A stretch of DNA of 64,000 nt, from assembly GCF_013410565.1 (NCBI RefSeq), contig NZ_JACCFO010000001.1, positions 6,076,001 to 6,140,000 on the forward strand. The letters run 5' to 3'. A program made the position numbers and the translations under genes. Position 1 is the stretch's first letter. Every line of letters starts with the position of its first letter. This stretch comes from Streptomonospora nanhaiensis (GTDB lineage: Bacteria > Actinomycetota > Actinomycetes > Streptosporangiales > Streptosporangiaceae). The notes under the pieces were generated by a model. That model worked only from the letters and a program-made list of their open reading frames with translations. It did not search any database and had not been told where the DNA came from. Positions 24,445 to 33,110 of the stretch are shown here, piece after piece.

Positions 24445-24976
24445 GCTCTGCCGCCAAGCCCCTCCTTCGCCCCCGCCCGGCTCGCTCCCGCTCCGCGCGC
24501 CGCTGAACCCGGTGGCCCGGCCGCGCGGGCGGGCTCCAGCCGCCGTCCAAGTCCGGTCACGCGGCGGGCCAACCGCCGTCCCCCGCCCGTCCCGGGCGGC
24601 CTTCCCGCGGTGCCGCGCCGGGATCCAAGCCCCGTCAAGGCGGTCTGGAGGCGCGGGCGGCCGTCACCGAGCGTGCTCCCCGCCCCGGCGGCCCGCCCCC
24701 GCCTCCGGCGCCTCCGACCGGCCGGTTCCCGCCCCCGCGCGGCCCTCGGGCCCCCGCCCTCCGGCCCCCGCCGCCTCCTGGCCCGCCGTCACACGGAGTG
24801 ACCACCGGGCGGGCCGCCGCCCCCTCCCGGCGGGTCCGCGCCGCAGCGCGCGCCGCAACCCCACCGTCCGCCATTCGCTACACTCGGCCCGGTTAACCGC
24901 CCGCCGCTGAAGCGGATCGCCCAGGTCGGGAGTCGGCCGACCGGGCTTCGGGGTTTTAAGGAGGGGGCTCGGTCGG
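24445..24976. other. 532-nt gap before the carboxylase gene
   Basis: No gene is supported; the frames present are compositionally random. TACACT (24879-24884) is a plausible -10 for the carboxylase, about 90 nt before its start. GTTTTAAGGAGGGGG (about 24953-24967) supplies a strong ribosome site. Confidence 0.4.
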
Positions 24977-27900
24977 GTGTTCAGTCGTATCGCCATCGTC
25001 AACCGTGGTGAGGCCGCGATGCGGCTCATCAACGCTGTCCGCGAACTGTCCGCGGAGGCGGGCCGACCGATCGAAACCGTCGCCCTGCACACCGACGTCG
25101 ACCGCACCGCCACGTTCGTGCGCGAGGCCGACATCGCCTACGACCTCGGCCCCGCCTCGGCGCGCCCCTACCTCGACCTCGCCGTGCTGGAGCGCGCCCT
25201 GGTCGAGACCAAGGCCGACGCCGCGTGGGTGGGCTGGGGCTTCGTCGCCGAGGACCCCGCGTTCGCCGAGTTGTGCGAACGCGTCGGCGTGACCTTCGTC
25301 GGCCCCAGCGCCGACGCCATGCGCCGCCTGGGCGACAAGATCGGCGCCAAGCTGCTGGCCGAGGAGGTCGGCGTGCCCGTCGCGCCGTGGAGCCGCGGCG
25401 CCGTGGAGACCCTGGACGCCGCCCTCGCCGCCGCGACCGAGATCGGCTACCCGCTGATGCTCAAGGCCACCGCCGGCGGCGGCGGACGCGGCATCCGCGT
25501 CATCACCGGCGAGGCCGAACTGGTCGACGCCTTCGAGCGCACCAGCCAGGAGGCCGCCCGCGCCTTCGGCAGCGGCGTCATGTTCCTGGAGCGCCTGGTC
25601 ACCGGCGCCCGCCACGTCGAGGTCCAGGTCATCGCCGACGGCCAGGGCACCGCCTGGGCGCTGGGCGTGCGCGACTGCTCGGTGCAGCGGCGCAACCAGA
25701 AGATCATCGAGGAGTCGGCGTCGCCGGTGCTCAGCCCCGAGCAGGCCGCCGACCTCAAGGCGTCGGCCGAGCGCCTGGCCGTGGCCGTGGGCTACCGCGG
25801 CGCCGCCACCGTGGAGTTCCTCTACCACCCCGGCGACCGCATGTTCGCGTTCCTGGAGGTCAACACCCGCCTCCAGGTCGAGCACCCCATCACCGAGTCC
25901 ACCACCGGCTTCGACCTGGTCAAGGCGCAGCTGCACGTGGCCTCCGGCGGGCGCCTGGAGGGCACGCCGCCCGTGGAGCGCGGCCACGCCGTCGAGGCCC
26001 GCCTCAACGCCGAGGACCCCGACCGCGACTTCGCGCCCTCGCCCGGGCGCATCGCCCGCCTGGACCTGCCCGTGGGCCCGGGCATCCGCGTCGACACCGG
26101 TGTCAGCGAGGGCGACACCATCCCCACCGAGTTCGACTCCATGATCGCCAAGATCATCGCCTACGGCCGCGACCGCGACGAGGCGCTGGGCCGGCTGCGC
26201 CGGGCCATGGCCCAGACCACGGTGATCATCGAGGGCGGCGCCACCAACAAGAACTTCGTGCTCGACCTGCTCGACCAGCCCGAGGTCGTCGACGCCAGCG
26301 CCGACACCGGCTGGATCGACCGCGTCCGCGGCGAGGGCCGCCTGGTCTCCCACCGCCACTCCGCCGTCGCGCTGGCCGCCGCCGCCATCGAGGCCTACGA
26401 GGAGGAGGAGCGCGTCGAGCGGCAGCGGCTGCTGTCCACCGCCTTCGGCGGGCGCCCGCAGGTGCAGCACAAGAGCGGCCGGCCGCTCGACCTCAAGCTG
26501 CACGGCGTCGGCTACCGCGTGCGGGTGGCCCGCGTGGGGGCGCACCGCTTCCGCGTCGGCGTCGAGGCGGGCGAGGACGTCCGCACGGCCGACGTCGAAC
26601 TGGAGCGCTTCGACCGCCACACCGGCCGCATCACGGTCAACGGCGCCCGCTACCGCCTGGTCACCGGCACGCACGGCCCCATCCACCGCATCGAGGTCGA
26701 CGGGGTCGTCCACCGCGTCAGCCGCGACGAGGGCGGCGTGCTGCGCGCCCCCGCCCCCGCGCTGGTCGTGGCCGCGCCGCTGGAGGCCGGTGCCGAGGTC
26801 GAGGCGGGCGCCCCGGTCCTCGTGCTGGAGAGCATGAAGATGGAGACCGTGCTGCGGGCACCGGTCAAGGCCCGGCTCAAGGAGTACTCCGTCTCCGTGG
26901 GCAGCCAGGTCGAGACCGGCGCGCCGCTGCTGCGCCTGGAGCCCCTCACCGACACCGAGGACACCGCCACCGGCCCCGCCGTCGAACTCGACCTGCCCGC
27001 CGAGCCCGAGGCCGTTCCGGTGGCCGAGCGGCTGGCGCGCGGCCGCGAGGACCTGCGCGGCCTGCTCCTGGGCTTCGACGTCGACCCCCACGACGAGCGC
27101 CGGGTGGTCGACGGCTACCTCGCCGTGCGCCGGGCCGCCGCCGCCGAGGGCCACCGCCCGCTGGCCGAGGAGCTGGACCTGGTCGGCGTCTTCGCCGACC
27201 TCGCCGAGCTGAGCCGCAACCGGCCGGCCGGCGAGGACGACGGCGACAACCACGTCCACAGCGCGCGCGAGTACTTCCACACCTACCTGCAGAGCCTCGA
27301 CGTCGAGCGGGCCGGGCTGCCCCCGGCGTTCCAGGCCAAGCTCGCCAAGGCGCTGGGCCACTACGGCGTCACCGACCTGGAGCGCGGCCCCGACCTTGAG
27401 GCGGCGGTGTTTAGGATCTTCCTCGCCCAGCAGCGCGCCTCGGCCGACGCCGCCGTCGTCACCGCGCTGCTGCGCGCCTGGCTGCGCGACCCCCCGCCCG
27501 AGGAGGCGCTGCGCGAGCCCGTCGGCCTGGCCCTGGAGCGGCTGGTGGCGGCCACCCAGGTCCGCTTCCCGGTGGTCGCCGACCTCGCCCGCGGCCTGGT
27601 GTTCTCCTGGTTCGCCCAGCCGCTGCTGCGCCGCAACCGCGCCCGGGTCTACGCCGACGTCCGCCGCCACCTGCGCTACCTCGACGCCAACCCCGAGGCG
27701 CCCGACCGCGACGAGCGCATCGCCGCCATGGTGCGCAGCACCGAGCCGCTGGTGCGGGTGCTGGGCCAGCGGCTGGTCCGCCACGGCCTGCACGACCCGG
27801 TGATGCTGGAGGTCCTGACCCGCCGCTACTACGGCAACAAGGGCCTCACCGACGTCCACACCCGCCAGGCCGCCGGCTGCACGTTCGTCGTCGCCCGGCG

Positions 27901-30427
27901 CGGCGGCTCCTGCCTGGCCTCCTCGGCGGCCTCCTTCGACTCCGTGGGCAGCGCGCTGCGCGGCCTGGCCGAGGTGGCCGGCGGCGAGGACGCCGTGGAC
28001 GCCGACATCTACCTGGTCTGGGAGAACCAGCCCGAGGACTCCGACGCCATGGCCGCCGCCCTGCACGAGGCCATCAGCGCCCACCCGCTGCCCGAGCAGG
28101 TCCGCCGGGTCACCGCCACCGTCGCCGGCCGGGCCGGCGCGGTGATGCACCACCACTTCACCTTCCGCCCCTCCACCACCGGCATGACCGAGGAGCGGCT
28201 GATCCGCGGCCTGCACCCCTACATCGCGCAGCGGATGCAGATCGAGCGGCTGAGCAAGTTCGACCTCACCCGCCTGCCGTCCTCCGACGAGGAGGTCTAC
28301 CTGTTCCAGGCGGTGGCGCGGGAGAACCCCTCCGACGACCGCCTCGTGGCGTTCGCCCAGGTCCGCGACCTCACCGAGCTGCGCGAGCAGGACGGCCGGC
28401 TGGTCGCGCTGCCCACCGCCGAGGACACCATCGCCGCCTGCCTGGACTCCATCCGCCGGGCGCAGGCGCGGCGGCCGTCGAAGAAGCGGTTCACCACCAA
28501 CCGGATCGTGGTCTACGTCTGGCCGCCCATCGACATCACCCGCGCGGAGCTGGACCGGATCGCTCGCCGCGTGCTGCCCACCACGGCCGGCGCGGGGCTG
28601 GAGGAGATCCTGTTCATCGCGCGCCAGCGCGACCGCCGCACCGGTGAGCTGGTCAAGGTGGCCGTGCGCGCCACCTTCGACGCCACCGGCGGCACCGAAC
28701 TGACCATCGGCGAGCCCTCCACCGAGCCGGTCGAGCCGGTCGACGACTACCGGCAGAAGGTGCTGCGCGCCGCCGCCCGCAACACCGTCTACCCCTACGA
28801 GCTGACCGGTCTGCTCGGCGACTTCACCGAGTACGACCTCGACGCCGACCACCGGCTGGTCCCGGTGGACCGCCCCAAGGGCGGCAACACCGCCGCGATG
28901 GTGGCCGGCGTGGTCACCACCCCCACCCGGCGCCACCCCGAGGGCGTCACCCGGGTGGTGCTGCTGGGCGACCCCACCAAGGCGCTGGGCGCGCTGTCGG
29001 AACCCGAGTGCCGCCGCGTCATCGCGGCGCTGGACCTCGCCGAGAGCATGGGCGTGCCCCTGGAGTGGTACGCGCTGTCGGCCGGGGCCCGCATCTCCAT
29101 GGAGTCGGGCACCGAGAACATGGACTGGGTGGCCGCCGCGCTCAAGCGGATCGTGGAGTTCACCCAGGACGGCGGCGAGATCAACATCGTGGTCGCGGGC
29201 ATCAACGTCGGGGCGCAGCCGTACTGGAACGCCGAGGCCACGATGCTCATGCACACCAAGGGCGTCCTGGTCATGACCCCCGACTCCGCGATGGTGCTCA
29301 CCGGCAAGCAGTCGCTGGACTTCTCCGGCGGCGTGTCGGCCGAGGACAACTTCGGCATCGGCGGCTACGACCGCGTCATGGGCCCCAACGGCCAGGCCCA
29401 GTACTGGGCGCCGAACCTCGCCGCCGCGCGCGACATCCTGATGGCGCACTACGACCACACCTACGTGGTGCCGGGGGAGTCGGCGCCGCGCCGGGCCGCC
29501 ACCACCGACCCCCTCGACCGCGACGTCTCCGACTTCCCGCACACGCTGGAGGGCAGCGACTTCACCACGGTCGGCGAGATCTTCTCCGCCGATACCAACC
29601 CCGACCGCAAGAAGCCGTTCGACATCCGCACGGTCATGCGCGCGCTGTCCGACCAGGACCACCCGGTGCTGGAGCGCTGGGCGGGCATGGCCGACGCCGA
29701 GACCGCGGCGGTGCAGGACGTCCACCTGGGCGGGATCCCGGTGTGCCTGGTGGGCATCGAGTCGCGGTCGGTGCCCCGGCGCGGCTTCCCGCCCACCGAC
29801 GGCCCCGACACCTACACCGCGGGCACGCTGTTCCCGCGCTCCTCCAAGAAGGTCGCCCGCGCGATCAACGCGGCCAGCGGCAACCGGCCGCTGGTGGTGC
29901 TGGCCAACCTGTCGGGCTTCGACGGCTCCCCGGAGTCCATGCGCAAGCTCCAGTTGGAGTACGGCGCCGAGATCGGCCGGGCCATCGTGAACTTCCGCGG
30001 CCCGATCGTGTTCTGCGTGATCTCGCGCTACCACGGCGGCGCCTTCGTGGTGTTCTCCAAGGCGCTGAACCCGAACATGACCGTGCTGGCGCTGGAGGGC
30101 TCGTTCGCCTCGGTGCTGGGCGGCGCGCCCGCCGCGGCGGTGGTGTTCTCCGGCGACGTCAACGCCCGCACCGCGGCCGACCCGCGCGTGCGCGAACTGG
30201 AGGGCCGGGTCGCGGCGGCGGTGGGCACCGACAAGGCGGCGCTGGCGGCGGAGCTGGACGAGCTGCGCTCGGCGGTGCGCGCCGAGAAGCTGGGCGAGGT
30301 CGCGGCGGAGTTCGACCGGGTGCACAGCATCCGGCGGGCTGTGGAGGTCGGCTCGGTGGACGCGGTCATCAGCGCCGCCGAGATGCGCCCGCGGATCATC
30401 GAGGCGATCCAGTCCGGGCTGCGCTGA
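24977..30427 (+). CDS. Single-chain acyl-CoA (acetyl-CoA) carboxylase of eukaryotic-like architecture
   Basis: 1816 residues from GTG 24977. Order of domains: biotin carboxylase about 1-450 (MLKATAGGGGRGIR ATP-grasp loop near 160, then EVNTRLQVEHPITE), biotin carboxyl carrier about 580-650 with the biotin Lys621 in ESMKMET, a helical central region about 670-1140, and a fused carboxyltransferase about 1190-1800. The last holds SAGARISMESG, NIVVAGINVGAQPYWNAEA, MTPDSAMVLTGKQ and EDNFGIGGYDRVMGPNGQAQ. The BC-BCCP-central-CT order and the CT sequence resemble eukaryotic ACC rather than the usual split AccA3/AccD actinobacterial enzymes. It makes malonyl-CoA or a related extender unit. It is monocistronic, with a strong terminator. 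Confidence 0.9.
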   Translation: MFSRIAIVNRGEAAMRLINAVRELSAEAGRPIETVALHTDVDRTATFVREADIAYDLGPASARPYLDLAVLERALVETKADAAWVGWGFVAEDPAFAELCERVGVTFVGPSADAMRRLGDKIGAKLLAEEVGVPVAPWSRGAVETLDAALAAATEIGYPLMLKATAGGGGRGIRVITGEAELVDAFERTSQEAARAFGSGVMFLERLVTGARHVEVQVIADGQGTAWALGVRDCSVQRRNQKIIEESASPVLSPEQAADLKASAERLAVAVGYRGAATVEFLYHPGDRMFAFLEVNTRLQVEHPITESTTGFDLVKAQLHVASGGRLEGTPPVERGHAVEARLNAEDPDRDFAPSPGRIARLDLPVGPGIRVDTGVSEGDTIPTEFDSMIAKIIAYGRDRDEALGRLRRAMAQTTVIIEGGATNKNFVLDLLDQPEVVDASADTGWIDRVRGEGRLVSHRHSAVALAAAAIEAYEEEERVERQRLLSTAFGGRPQVQHKSGRPLDLKLHGVGYRVRVARVGAHRFRVGVEAGEDVRTADVELERFDRHTGRITVNGARYRLVTGTHGPIHRIEVDGVVHRVSRDEGGVLRAPAPALVVAAPLEAGAEVEAGAPVLVLESMKMETVLRAPVKARLKEYSVSVGSQVETGAPLLRLEPLTDTEDTATGPAVELDLPAEPEAVPVAERLARGREDLRGLLLGFDVDPHDERRVVDGYLAVRRAAAAEGHRPLAEELDLVGVFADLAELSRNRPAGEDDGDNHVHSAREYFHTYLQSLDVERAGLPPAFQAKLAKALGHYGVTDLERGPDLEAAVFRIFLAQQRASADAAVVTALLRAWLRDPPPEEALREPVGLALERLVAATQVRFPVVADLARGLVFSWFAQPLLRRNRARVYADVRRHLRYLDANPEAPDRDERIAAMVRSTEPLVRVLGQRLVRHGLHDPVMLEVLTRRYYGNKGLTDVHTRQAAGCTFVVARRGGSCLASSAASFDSVGSALRGLAEVAGGEDAVDADIYLVWENQPEDSDAMAAALHEAISAHPLPEQVRRVTATVAGRAGAVMHHHFTFRPSTTGMTEERLIRGLHPYIAQRMQIERLSKFDLTRLPSSDEEVYLFQAVARENPSDDRLVAFAQVRDLTELREQDGRLVALPTAEDTIAACLDSIRRAQARRPSKKRFTTNRIVVYVWPPIDITRAELDRIARRVLPTTAGAGLEEILFIARQRDRRTGELVKVAVRATFDATGGTELTIGEPSTEPVEPVDDYRQKVLRAAARNTVYPYELTGLLGDFTEYDLDADHRLVPVDRPKGGNTAAMVAGVVTTPTRRHPEGVTRVVLLGDPTKALGALSEPECRRVIAALDLAESMGVPLEWYALSAGARISMESGTENMDWVAAALKRIVEFTQDGGEINIVVAGINVGAQPYWNAEATMLMHTKGVLVMTPDSAMVLTGKQSLDFSGGVSAEDNFGIGGYDRVMGPNGQAQYWAPNLAAARDILMAHYDHTYVVPGESAPRRAATTDPLDRDVSDFPHTLEGSDFTTVGEIFSADTNPDRKKPFDIRTVMRALSDQDHPVLERWAGMADAETAAVQDVHLGGIPVCLVGIESRSVPRRGFPPTDGPDTYTAGTLFPRSSKKVARAINAASGNRPLVVLANLSGFDGSPESMRKLQLEYGAEIGRAIVNFRGPIVFCVISRYHGGAFVVFSKALNPNMTVLALEGSFASVLGGAPAAAVVFSGDVNARTAADPRVRELEGRVAAAVGTDKAALAAELDELRSAVRAEKLGEVAAEFDRVHSIRRAVEVGSVDAVISAAEMRPRIIEAIQSGLR

Positions 30428-30444
30428 GGCACCGGTAACGCGGG

Positions 30445-30485
30445 GCGAGGGCCCGTTCGACCCGGCCGGGTCGAACGGGCCTCGC
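30445..30485 (+). terminator. Terminator of the carboxylase gene
   Basis: A contiguous 15-bp perfect palindrome (30451-30465 with 30466-30480) extended by GCGAG/CTCGC flanks, 18 nt after the stop. Confidence 0.75.
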
Positions 30486-30547
30486 GCGTGCCGCGAACGG
30501 CCAGGGGCGGGCGGGGCGCGGCCGGGCGGCGCGCCGCCCCGCGCGGG

Positions 30548-30579
30548 TTGACCTTCACACGGGTGTGAAGGCGTAGCGT
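30548..30579 (+). promoter_or_regulatory. MerR-type promoter with operator dyad
   Basis: TTGACC (30548-30553) and TAGCGT (30574-30579) are separated by an over-long 20-nt spacer. The spacer is filled by the perfect palindrome CTTCACAC-GG-GTGTGAAG (30553-30570). This is the architecture of MerR-family (CueR/ZntR-type) promoters. The next gene is the class IV aminotransferase at 30685; no merR gene is adjacent. Confidence 0.5.
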
Positions 30580-30684
30580 CGCGGTTGCAAGGGACGTCCG
30601 CGCACGTCAGACCGGTGACGGCGGGACCGTTCGCCGGGGAGGCGTCCGGGCGTCCACGCGACCTCGCGACCCCTGGAGGACGGT

Positions 30685-31488
30685 ATGACCTTCTTCGCTG
30701 TGCACCGCGACGAGCGCCCGGCGACCGCCGCCGAGCTGGCCCCGCTCGCCTTCGCGGGCTACGCCCACTTCACCGCCATGCAGGTGCGCGGCGGCCGCGT
30801 GCGCGGCCTGGACCTGCACCTGGACCGGCTGCGCGGCGCCTCCCAGGAGCTGTTCGGCCAGGCGCCGAGCGACGATCGGGTGCGCGCGGCCCTGCGGGCG
30901 GCGCTGGCGCAGAGCCCGGCCGACGTCTCGCTGACGGCCACGGTGTACTCCCCGGCGGGCGAGTTCACCGTGGCCGGGCCCGATGCGGTGCCCGAGCTGC
31001 TGGTGCGCACCGGCCCGCCCTCCTCCGGCCCCGCCGGGCCGCTGGCGCTGGCCGTCGTGGAGCACGAGCGGGTGCTGCCCCGGATCAAGCACGTCGGCGA
31101 GGTCGCCAAGACCTACCACCTGCGCGAGGCGGTCGCCCAGGGCTTCGACGACGCGGCGTTCGTCGACCGCCGGGGGCGCCTCAGCGAGGGGACGATCTGG
31201 AACCTCGCCTTCTGGGACGGCGCGGCGGTGGTGTGGCCGGCGGCCGGGATGCTGGCGGGCACGACGATGAACATCGTCCGGCGCCGGCTGGACCGCCTGG
31301 GGGTGCCCCAGGTCAGCAAGGAGGTCACCCCGGCCGACGTGCCGGCGCTGGCCGGCGCCGTGGTCATGAACTCCTGGACGCCCGGGATCGCGGTCCGCCG
31401 GATCGGCGCCGCCGACCTCCCCGAGGCGCCGGAGTTCGTGGAGCTGCTGCACCGGGCCTACGCGGCCGAGCCCCTCACGGCGCCGTGA
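30685..31488 (+). CDS. Class IV aminotransferase-family protein
   Basis: 267 residues; ATG 30685 behind GGAGG. The fold-type IV PLP pattern is seen: GLDLHLDRLRGASQELFG (Arg for substrate), the PLP Lys in HVGEVAKTYHLREA (about 146), the Glu strand in GRLSEGTIWNLAFWDG and GMLAGTTMNIVRRRL before the C-terminal helices. Relatives include branched-chain aminotransferase and aminodeoxychorismate lyase. This divergent subgroup is often annotated only as aminotransferase class IV. It is preceded by a MerR-type promoter, and its stop overlaps the convergent DUF6640-like gene by 14 nt. Confidence 0.8.
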   Translation: MTFFAVHRDERPATAAELAPLAFAGYAHFTAMQVRGGRVRGLDLHLDRLRGASQELFGQAPSDDRVRAALRAALAQSPADVSLTATVYSPAGEFTVAGPDAVPELLVRTGPPSSGPAGPLALAVVEHERVLPRIKHVGEVAKTYHLREAVAQGFDDAAFVDRRGRLSEGTIWNLAFWDGAAVVWPAAGMLAGTTMNIVRRRLDRLGVPQVSKEVTPADVPALAGAVVMNSWTPGIAVRRIGAADLPEAPEFVELLHRAYAAEPLTAP

Positions 31489-31942
31489 GGTCCGTTCCGG
31501 CCCGGCCCCGGCGCGGCGGGAGCGCGCCGAGGGCCAATGCCACCGCCGCGAGCAGGGTCGTGATCAGCACCAGGGCCAGGAACAGCTGCCCGTGCAGGCC
31601 CAGGACGAAGACGGTGCGGTCGGCGAACTCCGGGTCGTAGGCGGCGGTCCCCGGGAACAGCGGGGCGGCGAGCATGCCGACCCAGGGAACCGCCAGGACG
31701 GCCGCGGCGCCCAGCAGCCGCCCCAGGGAGCCCGGCCCCCGGCGCAGGGCCAGGACCAGGCCGATCAGGCCCAGAAGCACGGTCATCACCATGTACTGGG
31801 CGTCGTGGAACTTGGCGTGCGGGGGCCAGCGGGGGTTGAACGCGTGCTGGGCCGCGAGGCCGGGGATGACGAGGTCGGCGAGCACCGCGCCGGAGGTGGT
31901 GACCACGGCGACGGCGACGATCAGGGTCCGGGCGAAGAGCAT
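31475..31942 (-). CDS. Four-helix membrane protein, DUF6640-like
   Basis: 155 residues, four hydrophobic helices. The conserved loop between helices 1 and 2, HAFNPRWPPHAKFHDAQYMVM, is characteristic of a small uncharacterised family. His and Asp in this loop could bind a ligand or metal. It is downstream of a 42-residue membrane peptide gene on the same strand. Both are divergent from a TetR gene with a clear palindromic operator, so the pair is probably the target of that repressor. Confidence 0.7.
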   Translation of the reverse strand: MLFARTLIVAVAVVTTSGAVLADLVIPGLAAQHAFNPRWPPHAKFHDAQYMVMTVLLGLIGLVLALRRGPGSLGRLLGAAAVLAVPWVGMLAAPLFPGTAAYDPEFADRTVFVLGLHGQLFLALVLITTLLAAVALALGALPPRRGRAGTDLTAP

Positions 31943-32065
31943 GAGGGCTGGTCCCTTTCCGGGGGCGGCGCGGAGGGGCGCGGGCGGGGGAGAGCGGGGA
32001 GTGGGGGATGCGCGCCGGCGCCGCCGCGCGGGGCGGCGGCGCCGGCGCGGGGACGGGGGCCGTGC

Positions 32066-32194
32066 TCAGTTGGCCCGCCCCCGGCCGTCGGCGCCGACGA
32101 GCCCCCGCCGCACGTGGGCGTAGCGGGAGAGCCCCCACCACGCGGCGGTCGCCAGCCACAGGCTTCCGAGCAGGATCCACCAGGTCTGTGTCAT
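32066..32194 (-). CDS. 42-residue single-helix membrane peptide
   Basis: Starts MTQTWWILLGSLWLATAAWW and ends with a basic tail. It is preceded by GAGGG and lies in the same unit as the DUF6640-like gene. One membrane helix at about 4-22. I cannot name a family. Support for reality is the ribosome site, the positive-inside tail and its position between an operator and a membrane-protein gene. Confidence 0.55.
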   Translation of the reverse strand: MTQTWWILLGSLWLATAAWWGLSRYAHVRRGLVGADGRGRAN

Positions 32195-32205
32195 CGTCCC
32201 TCACT

Positions 32206-32247
32206 TGTTTAGAGGTTCTAGATTTCCTTAGAACCATTAAGTAAACA
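32206..32247. promoter_or_regulatory. TetR operator in divergent promoter
   Basis: GGTTCTA (32214-32220) and TAGAACC (32229-32235) form a perfect 7-bp dyad with an 8-nt spacer. TGTTTA/TAAACA (32206-32211/32242-32247) forms an outer repeat. The site lies in an AT-rich gap between the 42-residue ORF and tetR. Confidence 0.6.
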
Positions 32248-32296
32248 TAGAGGGCCTAGGATGTCAACGGCACCGAGGACGAGAGAGGGACGCCGC

Positions 32297-33070
32297 ATGC
32301 CCGCACGCACCACCGACCGGCGGCGCCGGATGCGCGAGGCCGCCCTGGAGGAGATCCACGCGGCCGCGCGCCGCCTGCTCGTGGAGCAGGGGCCGGCCGC
32401 CGTGACCATCAACGCCGTGGCCCGCGAGGTCGGCATGAGCGGCCCGGCCCTGTACCACTACTACGCCGGCCACGACGAACTGGTGGGCGCCGTCACGGCC
32501 GGCTTCTTTTGCGAACTGGCCGCCGAGATGGAGCGGGCCCGCGACGCCCGCCCCGGCGCGCCCGCGGGCGAGCGGCTGCTGGAGGCCTGCCGGGCCATGC
32601 GCGCCTGGGCCGTCGCCCACCCGGCCGAGTTCGGCTGGATCTTCGCCAGTCCGGTCGCTCCCGCCGCCCGGCGGCCCGATGCGGAGCGCCGCCAGGCCGG
32701 GCAGCGCTTCGAGGAGGTGCTGCTGGACCTGGTGGCCGACGTGTGGCGGACCCGGCCCTTCCCCGTGCCCGACCCGGCCGACCTGCCCGCGTCCCTGCGC
32801 GCCCAGCTCACCGCCTACGCCGACTCCATCGGCGGCCGGCTGCCGCCCGAGGCCGCCCACGTCTTCCTGTCGTGCTGGATCCGGCTGTACGGCCTGCTGT
32901 GCATGGAGGTCCTCCACCAGGTGGACTTCGCCTACACCGACATGGAGCCGGTGTTCGAGGAGTGCCTGAGCGAGATCGCCGCCCGCCTGGGCCTGGACGC
33001 CGCCGAGCGGCCGGAGCGGGAGCGCGACCTGGGCCGGCCGGACGCGCCGTCCGGGAAGCGCGGCGCGTGA
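32297..33070 (+). CDS. TetR-family regulator (WHG-type C-terminal domain)
   Basis: 257 residues from ATG 32297, which has GAGGGA 7 nt upstream; an ATG 36 nt earlier is possible. The helix-turn-helix is ARRLLVEQGPAAVTINAVAREVGMSGPALYHYYAGHDEL. The C-terminal domain (EFGWIFASPV, AAHVFLSCWIRLYGLLCMEV) is the type common in actinobacterial TetR_C_13 proteins. Divergent from a small membrane peptide gene and the DUF6640-like gene, which it likely represses through the dyad at 32214-32235. Confidence 0.85.
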   Translation: MPARTTDRRRRMREAALEEIHAAARRLLVEQGPAAVTINAVAREVGMSGPALYHYYAGHDELVGAVTAGFFCELAAEMERARDARPGAPAGERLLEACRAMRAWAVAHPAEFGWIFASPVAPAARRPDAERRQAGQRFEEVLLDLVADVWRTRPFPVPDPADLPASLRAQLTAYADSIGGRLPPEAAHVFLSCWIRLYGLLCMEVLHQVDFAYTDMEPVFEECLSEIAARLGLDAAERPERERDLGRPDAPSGKRGA

Positions 33071-33110
33071 CCGGTGCCGGGGGCGCGGACGGCCCGGCCG
33101 ACCGCTCCGC

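Noticed and set aside
24956-30325. 1789-residue open frame antisense to the acyl-CoA carboxylase
   Set aside because: It mirrors the codon structure of the carboxylase gene. The translation is His/Gly/Val/Ala/Arg-rich without any domain, while the plus strand has clear enzyme motifs throughout.
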